Below, piece after piece: positions 24,601-39,600 of a stretch of 64,000 nucleotides of DNA (position 1 is its first letter; every line of letters begins with the position of its first letter). The stretch is taken from assembly GCA_013397695.1 (NCBI GenBank), contig VYZI01000103.1:1588197-1652196 (forward strand), written 5' to 3'. Both the position numbers and the translations under genes were made by a program. The notes under the pieces were generated by a model. It ran no database searches. It worked only from the letters and a program-made list of their open reading frames with translations, and was not told the origin of the DNA. The stretch comes from Centropus unirufus. Taxonomy: Eukaryota > Chordata > Aves > Cuculiformes > Centropidae.

Positions 24601-27600
24601 CTTGTTGCAGACTTAGATGCTACAAATGCTTTATCTTTGGCACAAGGCAAGGAGCTGATGAGGGTGGTGAAGAAATGTCTGAGCAGTTCTGTGGCTTGGG
24701 GTTCTTTTGGAGCTGGAAGTTAAGAAGAAAAATTAGTTTCCACAGTGTCAGTTTTCTTAGTCTTCCTGTGCTTCCCAGTTTGCATATTTTTGGTGTATCG
24801 TTGATGCACTGAAATTCTACTCTGTAGCTTGCACTCAGAATGAAGACTTTAATTCTGGACACAGGGAAGGAGCATGATTTTTCTAGTAGATGGAGTATAT
24901 TTAGATATTTTTACCATTTTGTATGCCTTTAATTTTCTAATTCATTTGCTATCTGCAAACCAAAGAGATTGACAGAGGCTTCCATCAAAGAGTTGCCTGA
25001 ATGTCTAATCTTATAAGTTTTGTTATGTCCATCAGACTTACCTATTTAATAAATGTACAAAATAACTTGAAAAACCACAACTTCAATTTAAAGGACAGAG
25101 AGAAAGTTAAGCAGCATGATCAGAGATGTTGCTTACCAAGATCAGGAGAAGGTGGAGAAAGCACCAAATTGCAAACTTGTTCTGTTTGAAAAAGAACAGG
25201 AGGAGGGGACACTGTCCCATGCTAGATGTAGTTCACCTGTGTGACTTTGTTACAGTCTGTATTAGATGCTAAAGCTTTGCATGGATTAAAAAAAAAATAC
25301 TGTAAAAAGATCTTGGTAGCTTTTTCTCCTGTAAGTGGTCCAAAACTATCACCTGTAATTCCCCAAACTGTGGAGCTGCAAGCTGGAGGGAGGAAGAATA
25401 TCTTGGAGGTGTATTGCAATGTGCTTGGCTTCTTAAGTTCTCCCTTTGGTGCCTAATTGCTGCCAGAGACCAAGTCCTGTCTCAGCTGGGTCTTTGTTCT
25501 TAGCTGGAAGCTCTAATCTTATGATAAATCTGTTAGGCTATGAGAGAGCTTGTCTACACTTTTCCTGCCTCACTTCCAATATAGATAGTTAGATGTATGC
25601 AAATGAGGAAACAGGAGAATGATGACAAGGTGTTTTAATTAAGTTACGTGGGCTTTTTTCTAATGACCTGATGGGTCGGGATGTGCTGTACCTGTTCCGA
25701 ATGTTGCATGATGCTTGAAATGTACCCGAACCTTCAGTTAAAGATTGCTCCAAGACTTCATTTTGTATAATTCTAAGTAGTTCATGCCCTAATCGTGAAG
25801 CTGTGAAAGTTAAACCAGTGTTTCAAAGGTGTTGAGGAAAGATTGAAGTTACCACTGCATCCTGGGGTCTCTTGACATGTATAGCAAAAAACTATGTGGA
25901 ATTTCATGCCCATAGTCTGATCTTAAAAAGCTGTTACAAGATGCTATTGCTTCTTTTCATGCCTCAATGTTTTTTGGAGGCTGGCGTCCTCACTTTGAAT
26001 ATGGAGGTGCTTGAGTAAGATGATTTGAGTTATCAGCACAATAAGGGATTCCAGAAGGAACCCCTTTCTCATGAGGGTCTCCAGCAGGTCAGTTTCCATA
26101 ACCTCACTGTGCTCTTTAAAGTCAGAAACAAATGATTTTCCCCTTTGAAATATCATAATTTCCAGTCTTAATTGTGACCAACTTAGATTTACTCGAACTT
26201 CTCCTTTTCTGGTGGTTACACTACATGAGGTTATGAGGAGCAAACAAAACCCTTTTAAACTTGTGTCCCAAAACAGATAACTCCTAGCAGCCCTTTTTTT
26301 TGCAGCTGTCACCATTTAAATTTCTTAATCATAGAACTGTAGAATCACCAGGTTGGAAAAGACCTTTGAGATCATAGAGTCCAACTGTACCCATCCACTA
26401 CTAAACCAGATTCCTAAGCACCTCCTCTACCCATCTTTTAAACACCTCCAGGGATGGGTACTCCACCCCCTCCCTGGGCAACTTCTGCCAGGGCCTGATG
26501 ACCATTACAGTGAAGAAATTTCTCCTGATGTCTGAACTGACCCTGCCCTGGCGCAGCTTCAGGCCATTACCTCCTGTCCCTTCACCTGTCACTTGGGAGA
26601 AGAGACCATCACCCACCTCTCCACAACCTCCTTTCAGGCAGTTGTAGGCAGTGATAAGGTCTCCCCTCAGCCTCCTCTTCTCCAGGCTAAACAACCCCAG
26701 CTCCCTCAGCTGCTCCTCGTAAGATTTGCTCTCCAGGCCCTTCACTAGCTCCATTCCCCTTCTCTGGATGTGCTCCAGCCCCTCAATGTCCTTCTTGCAG
26801 TGAGGGGCCCGAAACCCAACCCAGGATTCGAGATGCGGCCTCACTGGTGCTGAATACAGGGGCAGAATCACCTCCCTGGTCCTGTTGTCCTTTCTTCTAC
26901 CCCTTACAATGGTCACCTCAGCTTCAAGCCAAGTTGGTCTCACGTGCGTGTTTTGACATCTGGTACCACCGTGCTATGTAATATCTGGTGATATTATGTT
27001 TTTATTACGCTAGTCTGTAAAATGGTCTAATTCTTTGTGGTGTGATGCCGTGATCCTTTTCAGTTGCTGGGTTCTCTGTGAAGTTCATGAAGCATTCTGT
27101 GTTTGCACGATGGTCACCAGTACCAGTGCTGGACCAAGTTTTGTTCTGAGATCAGTCCCTCAGGACTAGTAACTTGTTATGACCTGATAAAGCTCCATTT
27201 TTGAGCCTGAATGGTTGTAGATGCCTCCCCAGTGTCAGGTAGGCCCTGATAATACTCCAAGATTCTTACCTTTGGTCTCAGTCACCTTCACACTCAGTTT
27301 CTCATGGTCATACACAATTATTTTCCTTCGCCTTGTAGGCCTGGAGCATCATTCTTGTCTAAACAGATAACAGTTTTTAAAGCTTTGGCACAGTTTGCCT
27401 TTTGATTAAAAATGGATCTAATGCTGCATCTTATTGCAATCTCCCCCCCTTTTTTTCCCATGCTTGTGATTATTCTGACATTTTGCATAGCTTTGACTTG
27501 AAAGGAACACGCCCATAGCTTGCCAAGATCATTTGTTATCCTCTTTTATTCACAGGTGTTGGTTTTCTGTTGCCATGTCACTGACTTGAATTTACTTATC

Positions 27601-30600
27601 TTCCTGTTACCAATATATAATGAAAGAAGAAAAAAAATAAATCTGAAATTTCTTCTAGTGACTTCTTACACAGAGCTGCCTTTCAGCTGTGCAGGCTCCA
27701 GACCCAGAGGGCCTTCTAGTGGCTGCATAGTTCCTTCTCAGAAATGCAACTTGGATGTATGTGTTTCCAGTGGCAAACACACTAGAAGCTTTGATTATAC
27801 CAGTTGCAAGCTATCTGATCTTCAAAACCTTCCTATTTATATTCATCCTCTAGAAGCAGGATAAACTGAACAACCTCAGTGCTCTCTTGGCCTGACGGTG
27901 CTTGCGGTGGCAGTCGGCATCTGTCACGAGTTTCACAAAGATGAAAAAGTGAGAGCTTGTTTTTGTTGATGATTAGTACTATGCAATAAGTTTTTTTGAT
28001 GGTATCTTGCTGACTGCAGGTTAGCCATACCTTTTCTGTGTGCTAACTCAGACTTGAACGTATTATCTGAACAACTTGGGTTAAAGGACGTCACTCTGGA
28101 ACTGGAAGGGCTCACATAGAGACAGTTGGAACTGATATTGTGTAAGTGTTGCCCGTGACTTCCATGAAGTCTTCTGTCTGGTTTTCTTGTTGGGATTTCT
28201 AGACTGCCTCTAGCTCTTAAGTCTAAAGAAACTTGGAGTGCACTGTCCAAAACCCTTACTTGCTGTAGTTCTGGGTGAAATGGGAACTTGTCAGTGCTGT
28301 GATATTTATAGAATATTTTTCTACCCACAATCCTAGCTCCTAGACGCAAGCTGTTACCAAGTAAGTGTTTGGTTCTGGGAACTGAACCTTTTTCTATCAG
28401 GCTGTCTTTTCAAAGCCTGACCATTAGGTGTTAGCTCTTTTGTGCAGGAAAAACCCTTTATATGAAAAAAAAATATGCAGGATTTCTAGGATTTCCGTTT
28501 GGGTGCAGATGATCTGTTGGTTGAGGCTTCATATGTCAGCAAGTTAATTTGAGAACAGAAGTGAACTTTGTCTTATTTTTGTGTAGAATTTTCTGTTGTT
28601 ATTTAATAAAAATGCAGGCAGTTGCTGCTGTCTTATTAACTTGCAGCCAGCATGCTTATCTTCTTTGTTCTTTGTTAAATATGAGCTGGCATGTGTTAGA
28701 CTGCGTTAGCGTTCACTCCTTGGGACTTCAGTGGTTTCTATATTTGGCATTGCTAAGCTGGTGCCCTGTTTGCTTGAATCAATTTGGGCTGCTATTTTTA
28801 GCAACAAAAGGGAATTGAAATAGCAATTTTCTTTCCATGTAATAGATCCCCAAGAGGAATACTGATGTAAGCTCTCTGTCATCCCATATTCTCCCCCTCC
28901 CCAAAAGCACTCAGACGAAAGGCAGCTGTCATGGTTTGCGGCTGTATTAATCTTTAATCAATCGAGTGTTTTCTGCATTCAGGTGTTCAGGGAAAAAAAA
29001 GGGTCACGACGAGGATCTGCCTAGAATAACTAAGCACTCGTGCATGGTCTGTGCAGTCAGAATTTGTGGGTAATGGCAGGGATAGAGCAGCTAAAAATAG
29101 TGTTTGCTTCCAGTGATTCTCCAGTCTATTTTTGATGCTTGATTTTGATAAGGTTGATTGGACTCTTGCTAAAAATAGCCGTTCCTAGCAAGCTGAGGAC
29201 AAAAAGTAGAATATTTTTAACTAGCACAGACTAAAGTACTTTTTTGTTGGCTGGAGATAATCTAGAAGCTTGGTATTGGTCAAATGCCAGTGATTTATAT
29301 AAATCTGTAATAAATGAAGCACTGCTTGGTGCCATACAGGGATAGTCTTTCCTCCCCTTGCCAGCTTTTGTTTTCCTCAGGAGCTGTCATATTCTTAATA
29401 TAGCCTCTGTGTTTCGTAGCAGAATCTCAAGTCTTCAGTTATTTATGTGTTGTACTTTAAGCCTATGCTAAGGTTAGCTCTGCTGTGAAGTTTCTCTTAG
29501 CTGTATTGCTTTAACAAAACACAGTAGGTTCCTAGCTTGTTCTTCATGTTTGTCTGCTACAGCAGGTGCTGTGCCATGACAGACCCTCACTCATATCTGG
29601 AGTCTGTCTTGTGGGACAGAGGTGGCTCTTCTGTGGCAATGGTGAATGTAGCTGAAAGACTAGCCCAGCAGTGCCCATTTTGATGACAAATTTGACAGCC
29701 TCTCAGGGGATCAAAAATGTACTCGAGCTGATCTCCTTGAGATTTGTTTGTTAGCTTAATTTTTTTGGCAGGAAGGGTAGAGGTATTCCCAAATTACTGG
29801 GTCCGCTCCTTTCCGGAAGGAACAACATTGTTAGTGGCTTGAGTTCTTCCTAGCTAACGATGTGCATGAATGCATCTGCAGTGCTTAGAAAGATTGCCTA
29901 AAAGCTCAAGCTTTTCATACTGAAAACAGGAAAATGGCAGAACTTAAATGAATTTGTAGCTGGAAGAGAAGTAGAGACCAGTAAGTGTTCATTGTGCAGG
30001 TAGCCTAAGCAGTGCAAGGAGTACACCTGGTGCTGTTTGCTAGCAGCAACATGGATAGAAGTATTCTATGCTTTATCTCCATCAGACATCTCAAAAGCTT
30101 ATTTTGCTATGGTGAATGTGTATTTGTATCTGAAGGCAGGCTTGTTCTCTTTCAGCTTTGTCTTCACTGTAGTCTAGCCTTGAATTGAGGAGTCACAAAT
30201 CTATAATCTTGTTTCAACGTGATTGCTCTGCAGGACTGCAGTAGAATTTTCTATGCTTGCTCTTCCTTCTCCCTGTGTCAACCCAGGTCCTCACGCCTGT
30301 CATCAGATGAGATGATGTCTACATGCCTTCCTCATGCTTTACTGCACCAGTCTTTGCTTTTATTTTAAGATGTCCTGGCTGCATAAGAAACAGAAAAAAA
30401 ATAATTTTCTCTCTGGGACATGAATGTTCAGTTCATTCACAAAATGGACTGCTGTGGTCTGCTGGATGCTGCTCTTGCCTGGCTGTAGAATGTTAATCCC
30501 CTTTTTAACAGCAGAAGGTGGTGGGTGTTTTCTAGGTGACCTCTTACCTGGGAAGGCTATGAGTGTTCTTGTAAGCAGAAAGAACACGTGAGCAACCTCC

Positions 30601-33600
30601 ACTTCTGATGATACCGTATTCCATGCACATTTAGCTGTAGGCTGTGGGATTTGTGAAGGATGCAGGTGCAATTGGAAGCATTTTCATATTCACCCCTCAG
30701 TAAGCCTTCTGGAGAAGTGCCTACACTTTTAGCCCTGAAAGTCATGTACCACTGGGCATATTAATCTTCTAGACTATAGTCTAAGGCTAGTTACACCATT
30801 TGGTTCATAGTCTTTGCTTATGGCTTTTGTAATAGGAAAGCTCTTCCCTTTTAGAGAAAGACCACATGTTTTCATTTTACTTTGCTCTGTGTTTGTCAAG
30901 AGTTGCCTTAAGTTTGGTACTGGGCAGGAAATGATACCAATCTTTATGAACTGCATCGTATACATGTGACCAAAGCTGTGGAACACACCATGTGAAACAT
31001 TAGGAGACAAAGGAGCTAGGTGATATTAATGCTTCGAGAATTAGTGAGTTCCATCTGTAACTAGTCCAGTAGTAGAGGCTGTGGTGGATTTCTGTGTACC
31101 TATATCTTAAATTGAAGAGATCATTGTAAGAGGTCGAAGATGTAGAAGTAAACCTAAAGCAGGAGTTAAAAAGGTGGGGTTTTTTCCTTTTTATTTTTCT
31201 TCCCTTCCCACACCATGGAAGCAAAACTGGCACAGTATTTAGGGCAAAGACACTATGCTGTTCTAAGGTGGAGTTTGTAGTGATTTCTGGAACTGATTGA
31301 TGCGTTAGCAATAGTAGTGTAATTAAATAACTGCTGATCAGAGTTCTTGTGCAGATGACTTGTACTTATGCAATGGTGGTAGAAAGATCTATATTCTATA
31401 TATGGCATAACCTACCTCCTCCAGCAATGTGGGCAGAGGATGCCCTGTACTTCTTCCTTTGTTTGAAGCCCTAAAGTCTCTATTGGAAGTTTCTCTTGGC
31501 ACACTTACCCTTCATTAAAGCTGTATCCAAAGCACCTATAGGTTCCAAGATACTCGCACCTGTCTGGTGTACACTTGTGTCTACCATGAATTGTGATTTT
31601 AAGCGTTTTACCGGTTTTCATTTCCACTTGTACTCTTAACATTTTGAACAGGATGGGGTCTGTTGGAAGAGGACTGTTCTTGTGCAACTGAAATGAAAGC
31701 TGAGACTAGAGAGTAAAGCACGTGTGTGCAACCCATTATAATAATGATTGTACAAGTCTTACCCTATCAAAAAAGTGTTGTTTCACAGAAGAACAGGAGC
31801 AGCTCCTTTCAGTGTGCCGGACTTAACAAGGCCAGGCTATGTGGACTTCGTCTCAGAACAGGAGTCTCTGGGTAGGTTTTTCAGAACTGAGGAAAGATGT
31901 ACCCTTGCATGTGTCAGCTCTCTACTTACCCATTTGCTAGTTTCAAAAAAGCACTTCTTGAGGTGGGTATCTGTTCTGGATGCAGTTTAATTCTTTTGTG
32001 AAATACCTTGTGTCCAGAGCTGCTGAACTCTGGCTACTGGTAACTTCTTGGGTTAGAATATCTGCAGCTCAGTGTGAGTACAAATATTGATTTACTAAGA
32101 GTGAGCTGTTTTCAGAGTATGTCATGTTACTGGATACCTTTCTGTGTTTTTCTTTTCCTTTACAGCCCCAAAAGTCAAGAGAATATGGATTTTGGGTTTC
32201 TTTGCCTAAAATCAGTCTGTGCTTCAATAGTCTTCCATTCAGGCACGCTTCTATTTGGTGGGCTCACATATGAGCTGCCTGGGCACTCTTCTGTTCTAGA
32301 GACAGCAGATGGATCAAGTGGGAAGCTACTACAGTTAGTCTGACTACTGAGTAAATGTGTATAATCACACTTACGAGCTGGTGCAGCTTTCTTGTGCAGA
32401 CAATAACTCATTCCTACCCTACTTGCTTTGCCTTCTTTAAGGTCTGCCAACTGCAGTCAGTGTGTAGTTTTTGTTGGAAAGCAGTCTATAAAAGAAACGG
32501 AACTTAAAAGCTTAATCCATGCTTGGAGTTAAACTAGCTTCAGCACATCGAGTTGACAGTAGAAACTTAAATTGGCACAGCTTTGGAGTGGTTAAAACTG
32601 CAACACTTGGCTCTGGAGTGGAAGCTAGAGATGAACCTAATCAATATGAAAATTGAAAGTGCCTTGCTAGTGCACAAGTCTTACCAAAGCCTCTCTTTGT
32701 TATTGCTCTCCCCTTCCCTATAGCATAATACACTGCAGGTAATACAAAACATGGAGGAAGATAGGGTGGATGAATCTTGACTTTTGTGACATTTGTCCAG
32801 ACAGTTGCATTTATCCCACCTCTTTTCCTTGCTTTTACAGCATAAGGTCTAAGTATTGCTTTCTTCCCTGGCAGGTATCTGCCTGGGCAGTTTTTCTGGC
32901 CCACCAAACTGTTCACTAGGATCCCATAGAAGGGCAGTAACCACAGCTCCCTGCTGAACTGGATGCTGCTGGTCAGCAGCAGGACAGCTCTATGCCCTGT
33001 TCCCATCAACAGCCTTTGCACTGGTGCAGCTATAGATAAGAAATGCATTTGCTTAGAAAGGACAGAGGCTGAGCCAAGTGGCTTCTCTTGAAGGGCCTTG
33101 GGAACAGAAGTGTGAAAAAGATGGGTTTTAGGTTATACATGGGGAAAACAGTCCTTGCACAGAGCGGGAGGCAAAGTTATCCTTCTCAAAGTGGAGCCAC
33201 TGATAAAATGATGGGTTTGGTGCCTTCTTGTGAGAAGAGTATTTCTTTTCTTGCTAAGAAAAACTAACTTCATTCTTTATTTTGAGGGCTATGCCTTTAC
33301 CAGCAGCTGAAGCCAAACAATCATGTATCAGCTAGGTGCCTTTTTATGTAGGTGGTGACTCAAGAACTTTTTTTCTTGGTGGGATCTTGTAACGTTTTTC
33401 ATCACCTGTCTATATCAGTTTTGTTTAAACTTCTCAAGTTTCATTTTGGAGTGCACTTTAACCCCTGGACTACAGGTTACTTCAATTTGAAGTTGGCCTG
33501 AAAAGGGAGGAACCATCCTTTTAGTCATATTTCAGTTAAAGTGCCTAATATTCAGCTTCTTAAGCCTCATGCTACAGCCCATTCTCCTACAATTTACCTA

Positions 33601-36600
33601 AGCAAGGGCCTCAATAAATGAGGTAAATATCCTTGACTGAAATTGTACTTGCACTTTACTAAGCCTTTGAAGTGCTACAGCATCCTTGCCCTATGGAGCA
33701 TGCACTCTCAGCTGTGGCTGTTAGGAGGTGAGTGACTCGCCATGTCAGAAAACAGTATTTTGAAATGCTGAGCTTGTTATCTGGGAATAAAACCAACCCA
33801 TAAATTTTGAGTTGGAAGGAGGAGAAAGAATCTGTAAGTGTTATAGGGGATGGCTGTTCTTTAGGTACCTCACTAACTATAATGAAGGGAAACCCATTTC
33901 ACCAAGTTGCAAAAGTTGAATTTTTTCCAAATCAGGTCATCTTCGAACATGTCCACCTACTGTGGTAACCCTAACGGGGAGGAGTACTGGTACAGGGTTT
34001 TACTTTGCTCTTGTTCATTGCTTCAGAATAACAATGAAGAAATGAATTCTGTGATAATGCATAATGTGAAATCCAAGATCAACAAGGCTGAAACTGAAGC
34101 TTCCTTGTCCTTGAACCAAAGGGCTGGTACCATCCTGCAGGACTATACTGCTGTCTGCCTAAATGTATTGGTATAGGCTTGGTTACAGGCAAGTGTACTC
34201 CAGTGAATGTATTCTTGATTTTTTTCCCCAAGGTCTTTTTTCATCACTTGGACCCTGCTTGACCTTTCTGTATGTGGATTTGTTTCTGATGAGAAGTGGC
34301 AAACAGGTGTGGCACAAGCACTGGGTTCTCAGTAAAATTCACTGGGACAGGTCAGCAGCTGGAACTCTGCTTTTACTAGCTGGAGCATCCTGTGTGTGCA
34401 GTATGTGGTAGTGTGTTTATGTACCTTCACCTAACCCAGGTGCATGTGTGGACCTTCCATTCTTAGCCTGTTATTGCACTGTTGGCTGGCCATTTAAGCT
34501 CAAATAGGACCTTTGCTGGCAGCTTCATCGCTTGTTATAATGTCCAATTTTTTACAGCTAGCAGGCACAGAAACTGAAACAGTTATAGCATTTTCTATCA
34601 GTTATTACTCAAACAGAAATATTCTGGCTGCTGTTTGCATGCCAACTGTTATGGGTGGTCTGCAAGCAGTGACTAATCAAGTCATCTGCAAACATGTCTC
34701 CTTCTGCTGCCCTAAAGGGATTTATTGCTGATTCCTACTCCTGGACAATATCTCAGTCTGCTGGGAATTTCACTGAGGTAGAGGTTGACATGAGAGTTGA
34801 ACCAACACTCTAAGTTCAGTTTTTTGAAATATTAAACGAGCCCAGTTATTTGGACATGCCTATATTCAGGGGTAAGCAGTGGAAGCACAAACCAAGCTGT
34901 TATGGTCTGGTATGAGGACAAAGAGAAAAATCTGGTATACTCTGTAGCCACTTGTAGAGTGAGAACAGAGAAGATGAATGAGTGGAGAGTGAAATGAGAA
35001 GGACGTTAAGGTGTAGGTATTATTCACATTATGATGTGAATGACGAGCTGAGAGAAAAACTGGTGCCGAATGTGCTTGCTCAAAACATTGTTAGAGAAGA
35101 GAAGTAGATTCTTGGTGGAATCTCAGATGGTCAGCTGAGATGGTCAGCTACTGGTATGGTGAGAGCTCTGGAATAATCTGTCAAAGAAATGGCATGTTGA
35201 GTCACTTGGAGCTTCTCAGCATGTGGAAAAGAACCCTAGAAAGGGTTGAGGCTTGACACACATCCCAGTCACCCACAGGTGAAGAAGCTTAAGCTCTAGA
35301 AGCCCAGCTTGCAAGGGGTGGCTGCATCGATCACTCATACCTGCTGCTGGCATGCACAGTGGCTACAGGAATCTGAAGTCTGTTGGAGAGTCAGTAACAG
35401 AGACTTGTTGCCTGGGTCCTAAGTGATTTGCTTTACTGGATGCTCACAGGCTGTAAGATAGTTTTTATTTACTTAAAATTAAGTTGAGAGCCGGTTTACT
35501 AGTCATAACTGAGCTTTTTTTTTTTTGTTAAACAAGAAATCTTAGTCTGCAAGTCTTAGCTTCTGAAGTGATGTGGGGCAGAGGTCTGGAGTGAGAACGG
35601 ATGCCAAACGCGGTGCTTAAAATAACTGTTAGGCTCATAACTTTTTGTTTGTCTCCTTTCTTACACTTGGACATGTCTTTTGGCTGGAATGAGTGCTTCC
35701 ATGGCCTACTGATGAACACTTGTTGCAGTTATTTCTGTGAAGCAACTAATGTGTTTCTCTTTCTTTTTTTTTCAGTGGTCACAGGAGCTACTGATGGGAT
35801 TGGAAAAGCCTATGCAGAGGAGGTAAGAATTCTTTTCACATGGAAGTGTAACTCGATCCTTCGCAAGATGTTCTGTCTCAACGCTGTCAAGCAGCAGATC
35901 CTGGCTCCTCACCATATCTTAATTCTAAATATCTGTGGAGAAAGAAGTCTCTAACCTTGGCTCCATCAGGTGACCAGCCAAAAGCTGTATCCTTTTTCTA
36001 GTTTCCTTTATTTAGGAATTCTATTTTTCAGTCCTAACAAAGAAAAACTGAAGGACAAGGTAACTTTTTTAGTTGTTACAATTGTTTTAACTTTTCAACC
36101 CTTGGTATTTCATTTTGGTATTCCCAAGCTCTGCCTAAATCACATTTCTAGCTGTCTGCCTTATGTTCTAGTTATTACCTATAGTTCCTGAAGTCTCTGA
36201 AGCTGGGTTTTACCCCTCTCTTCTACTATACTTTTGCTCTTGATGGATATGTGGGCTCCAAATATGGTGCTGGAATGTATTGCTTAAGACAGAAAGCACC
36301 TGTTAGTATGGGGCTATTTAGCCTTTAAGCCCAGAAAACATTGTGACAAATAGTGCTGACTTCAACCATTTATAGCAAAAATAACTTTCCAGCATGAGTA
36401 CCAAAATGAGTCTGTCTGTACTCATTTGTGTGTTCTCTGAAACACCATCATGACTTTGTGTGAGATGATCAGCAGTGAAAGATTCCCTTCTGGATTTTTT
36501 CATTCTGCAGAGCTCCCAGGCAAAGTAGTGTTCATCTTTACAAGTAGTCATTACCCTTCAGATTTCCCTTCTGCCTGTGTGTACCCCGTTGCCCACAACC

Positions 36601-39600
36601 CTAGTCCTCAAATTCCTCCTTTGCAGAAAGCAGTACCTCATCCTTCTGGGTCAAGATGGGAGGAGATGGCTGCTATGGGTATAAACTTTATGCCAGTAGC
36701 ACCTGAATCTGGTGGGAAGCTAACAGCACACCCATGCCAAATGTCTTAGTTACACAGCACTGAGGCAAATGATGCAACACTTAAATTTAACTGCCTAGAG
36801 CAAGTGGAAGGAGGTCATTGTGCCCAGGGCATACCCCTTTCAGGAGGGAGACTTCTAGTGTGGGAGACTCTCTCTGAACATCATGGAAGGTTAGTTTCAG
36901 GATCTATGTGTTACGTTGTTATGTGAGCAAAACTGCAGCTTGCTTTGTTATGCAGGTGTCTGAGAACCAGCCAGTCTTCAAACACAAATGTGTGCTGCTG
37001 GCAGACCCGTGTGTGCCAGCCCCTGTTAGGAAAGCTGGTAACAAACGTGAGATCCTGCTGGGAAACGACTGTCTTGGTTTTCTGGTGTAGTTGCTGTAGG
37101 TGCAGAGCACCCTAAAAGCACCCCAGAGGGAACAAACATTCATTGCTGGGCTATAGAATAAAACACATTTTTATTTTTAAAAAAGTATTATTGTTATTTA
37201 TTTAGAATACAACACATATCCACCCTTTGACAGTTTGTGTGGATGAAGAGTACTTGAAGTGCAGGGTGAAATGACTGACAAGACTTCTCAATCTTTCAGT
37301 TCCTTCTAGAGATACCTTCGTAAGACCACCAGCAGAGGCTTGACTTCCCACAAGAAATTCCCATCAGGTTACTATAAATGCCACTAGGATACAGTGGCTC
37401 AGGCAGTGATAGCAGTGGTTATAATCATGTAGATCAATTCCTTCTCTTTGGAGGAGTTTGTGAGAAATGCAACTGTTTTGTGAGTTGCCTCTTTGGGAAT
37501 TTGGCACGGTCGCCAGTATGTAAGGGAGGAACAGGATGAGCTTGTAGATTCCCTGATTTTGCTCTGCTCTGTTGCTTATGTCCCCCATTTTCCAAGCAAA
37601 GAGCCATTTTTACACTTTTGACTCCGGCAGTACTGAGGTCTTTATTCCTTGCTCAACTCTGATCAGCTTTTCATCACTAGAACATCTTTTCACACAAAGT
37701 AGTGCTACAGTAAATACAAATTTTTTCTCTGGGTAATGCTCCCCCAGTCTTTGATTCCAAAGGATGTGGTCAGGAGTCGCTATTTGTCACCTCTCTTGCC
37801 GTCTGCAGTTTGATTTTGCAAATCAGGAGTTAAACTTAATCTTGGATATATCTGCATGCTTGTGATAAACCAGGGGAGTAATGCCATTCTGTACTCTACA
37901 GTACTTTGCTGTGTACATCTGCTTAACGTTTCTGCCTAGAAATCACACATGGGAGTGAAGTACAGAGTTCACTGATGAATTTTGTCATACCTCTCTCTGA
38001 AAGAAGTTTTACTTTTCATTGGAACGGGGATCTATAATAGTTTCAAACTTTGTTTTCATCACAGAATAATTCAGATATGTAGCTGTCTTTCTGCAGACCC
38101 TTTTAAATGGTATTGTTAGATCATATTACAGACCTGTGGTGATAGGTCTGACTTGTTGACCAGGATATGCTCTAGCCACAGCTTAAGTTACACAATTTTC
38201 CTGAAAGAAATGCATGAGTCGTTAACCCTTATACTCATGATTAGTACAAAGTAAGAGTGGAGCTTGACTGAAGGAAGCAAACCTAGAGTGCTGGGGTAAT
38301 TTTGCAGCATGGTTATTCAAGTGACCATGTATATCTCAAGTTTAATATACCAAGTTAGGGATAATAACTTAATTGCTCTAACTTGCACAGGTGGTGTGAA
38401 AGTTCTGTAAAATATCTGCTGTTGGTTTTCTAAGTGCCTTGTACACCGACCGATCTTGAATGACTGAGAAAACAATAAATTCGTTGTGAAGGGAATTGAA
38501 TAAGAAACAGAATGGAAGTATTTGTCCTGGTTTCCTGCTTCATACCTCTTATTTAAAATTGCATTTTTTTTAAACCTGTTGGTCCTATACTGTTGTGATA
38601 TTTTATTAATTATGCAATTTATTTGATTAAGATACTAACATGAAAGCAGTTCATTATTGTTCCTGTATCTTCTGTTTTTGTTTTATTGCAGTTAGCAAGA
38701 CGTGGAATGAAGGTGGCTCTAATCAGTAGGTCAAAAGAAAAGCTGGACGAGGTTGCTAGTGAAATAAGTGAGTTGAAAACGTTTTCCCTAAGTTCACAGG
38801 CATGCTTATAAATGCATGAAATTCATGTGCCATTACATTTATGCCAACTTATACAGCTTTAATTTTGTAAAAAGTTTGTTCTTGTGCACAGTGCAAATGT
38901 TAGATAGTAGTGGAATAGACCTTGCAGATTAATTTTATGTGTTTGTATTTAACTTCTGAGAACAATAGAGCTTAGTTCCTGAACGAGAACTCAAACTGTT
39001 AGTCTTCCATAAGAACAGTTTACCAGGTCAGACCAAAATGCTACCTATTCTCATAGGAGCTATCCAAAATCAAAGCTACGATTAAAACACGTAGAAATTA
39101 CTTCATCTGAATAATCCTTCAGCTTTTGAAGTAAGTTTGATTTCATAGGCTTCAGCCAAAAGGGTGGTTTCTTTATAACTCACTGGTTGAAATCATACTC
39201 TTGTGTTACTTATTGCATTACCCAGTGTACAAATTTGTTGCAGGTAGCTTCTTCCTTTCCTTCCTTCCCAACTTGTTGGGGCGACCATGTGGACATAGTT
39301 ATAGGAATACAGAGAATGAATTAATATGTTTAAGAACCTCTATGAGGAATTGTTTCTTCAGTAAGTGTGTAGCAAATAGCTATAATGCAAAAATAAGTAT
39401 TACTTAAGTACTCCGATCACAAATATAAAAATGCGTGTCTGTATGGGGTCAGTTAGGAGAAAGCTTCCTCAAGTCTCTTGCTGACAAATGATTTTCCAAA
39501 TCAGAGCAAAGTAGAACCATAACACAAGAATTCCTCTTATAATCTGTATCTGTTTTATTGAGGCAGATTGCATGCAAGGTTATTACTTTATGCAGAGTAT

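Larger units (their letters stand above)
3665..35775 (+). other. HSD17B12: HSD17B12 intron 1 (32 kb)
   Basis: The donor is GTGAGT at 3665 and the acceptor is a long T/C tract ending CAG at 35773-35775. Contents that I recognise are CR1 copies (near 6.7, 8.2, 13.2, 18.7, 20.1, 23.0 and 26.3 kb), two assembly gaps, AT microsatellites, poly-T tracts and MEF2-type motif clusters near 22 and 29.1 kb. The remaining stretches (4.5-6.6, 8.7-13.2, 13.3-15.6, 16.6-18.6, 23.3-26.3 and 27-35.7 kb) hold no gene or repeat that I can name; the open frames there are short and resemble nothing known. Confidence 0.9.
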
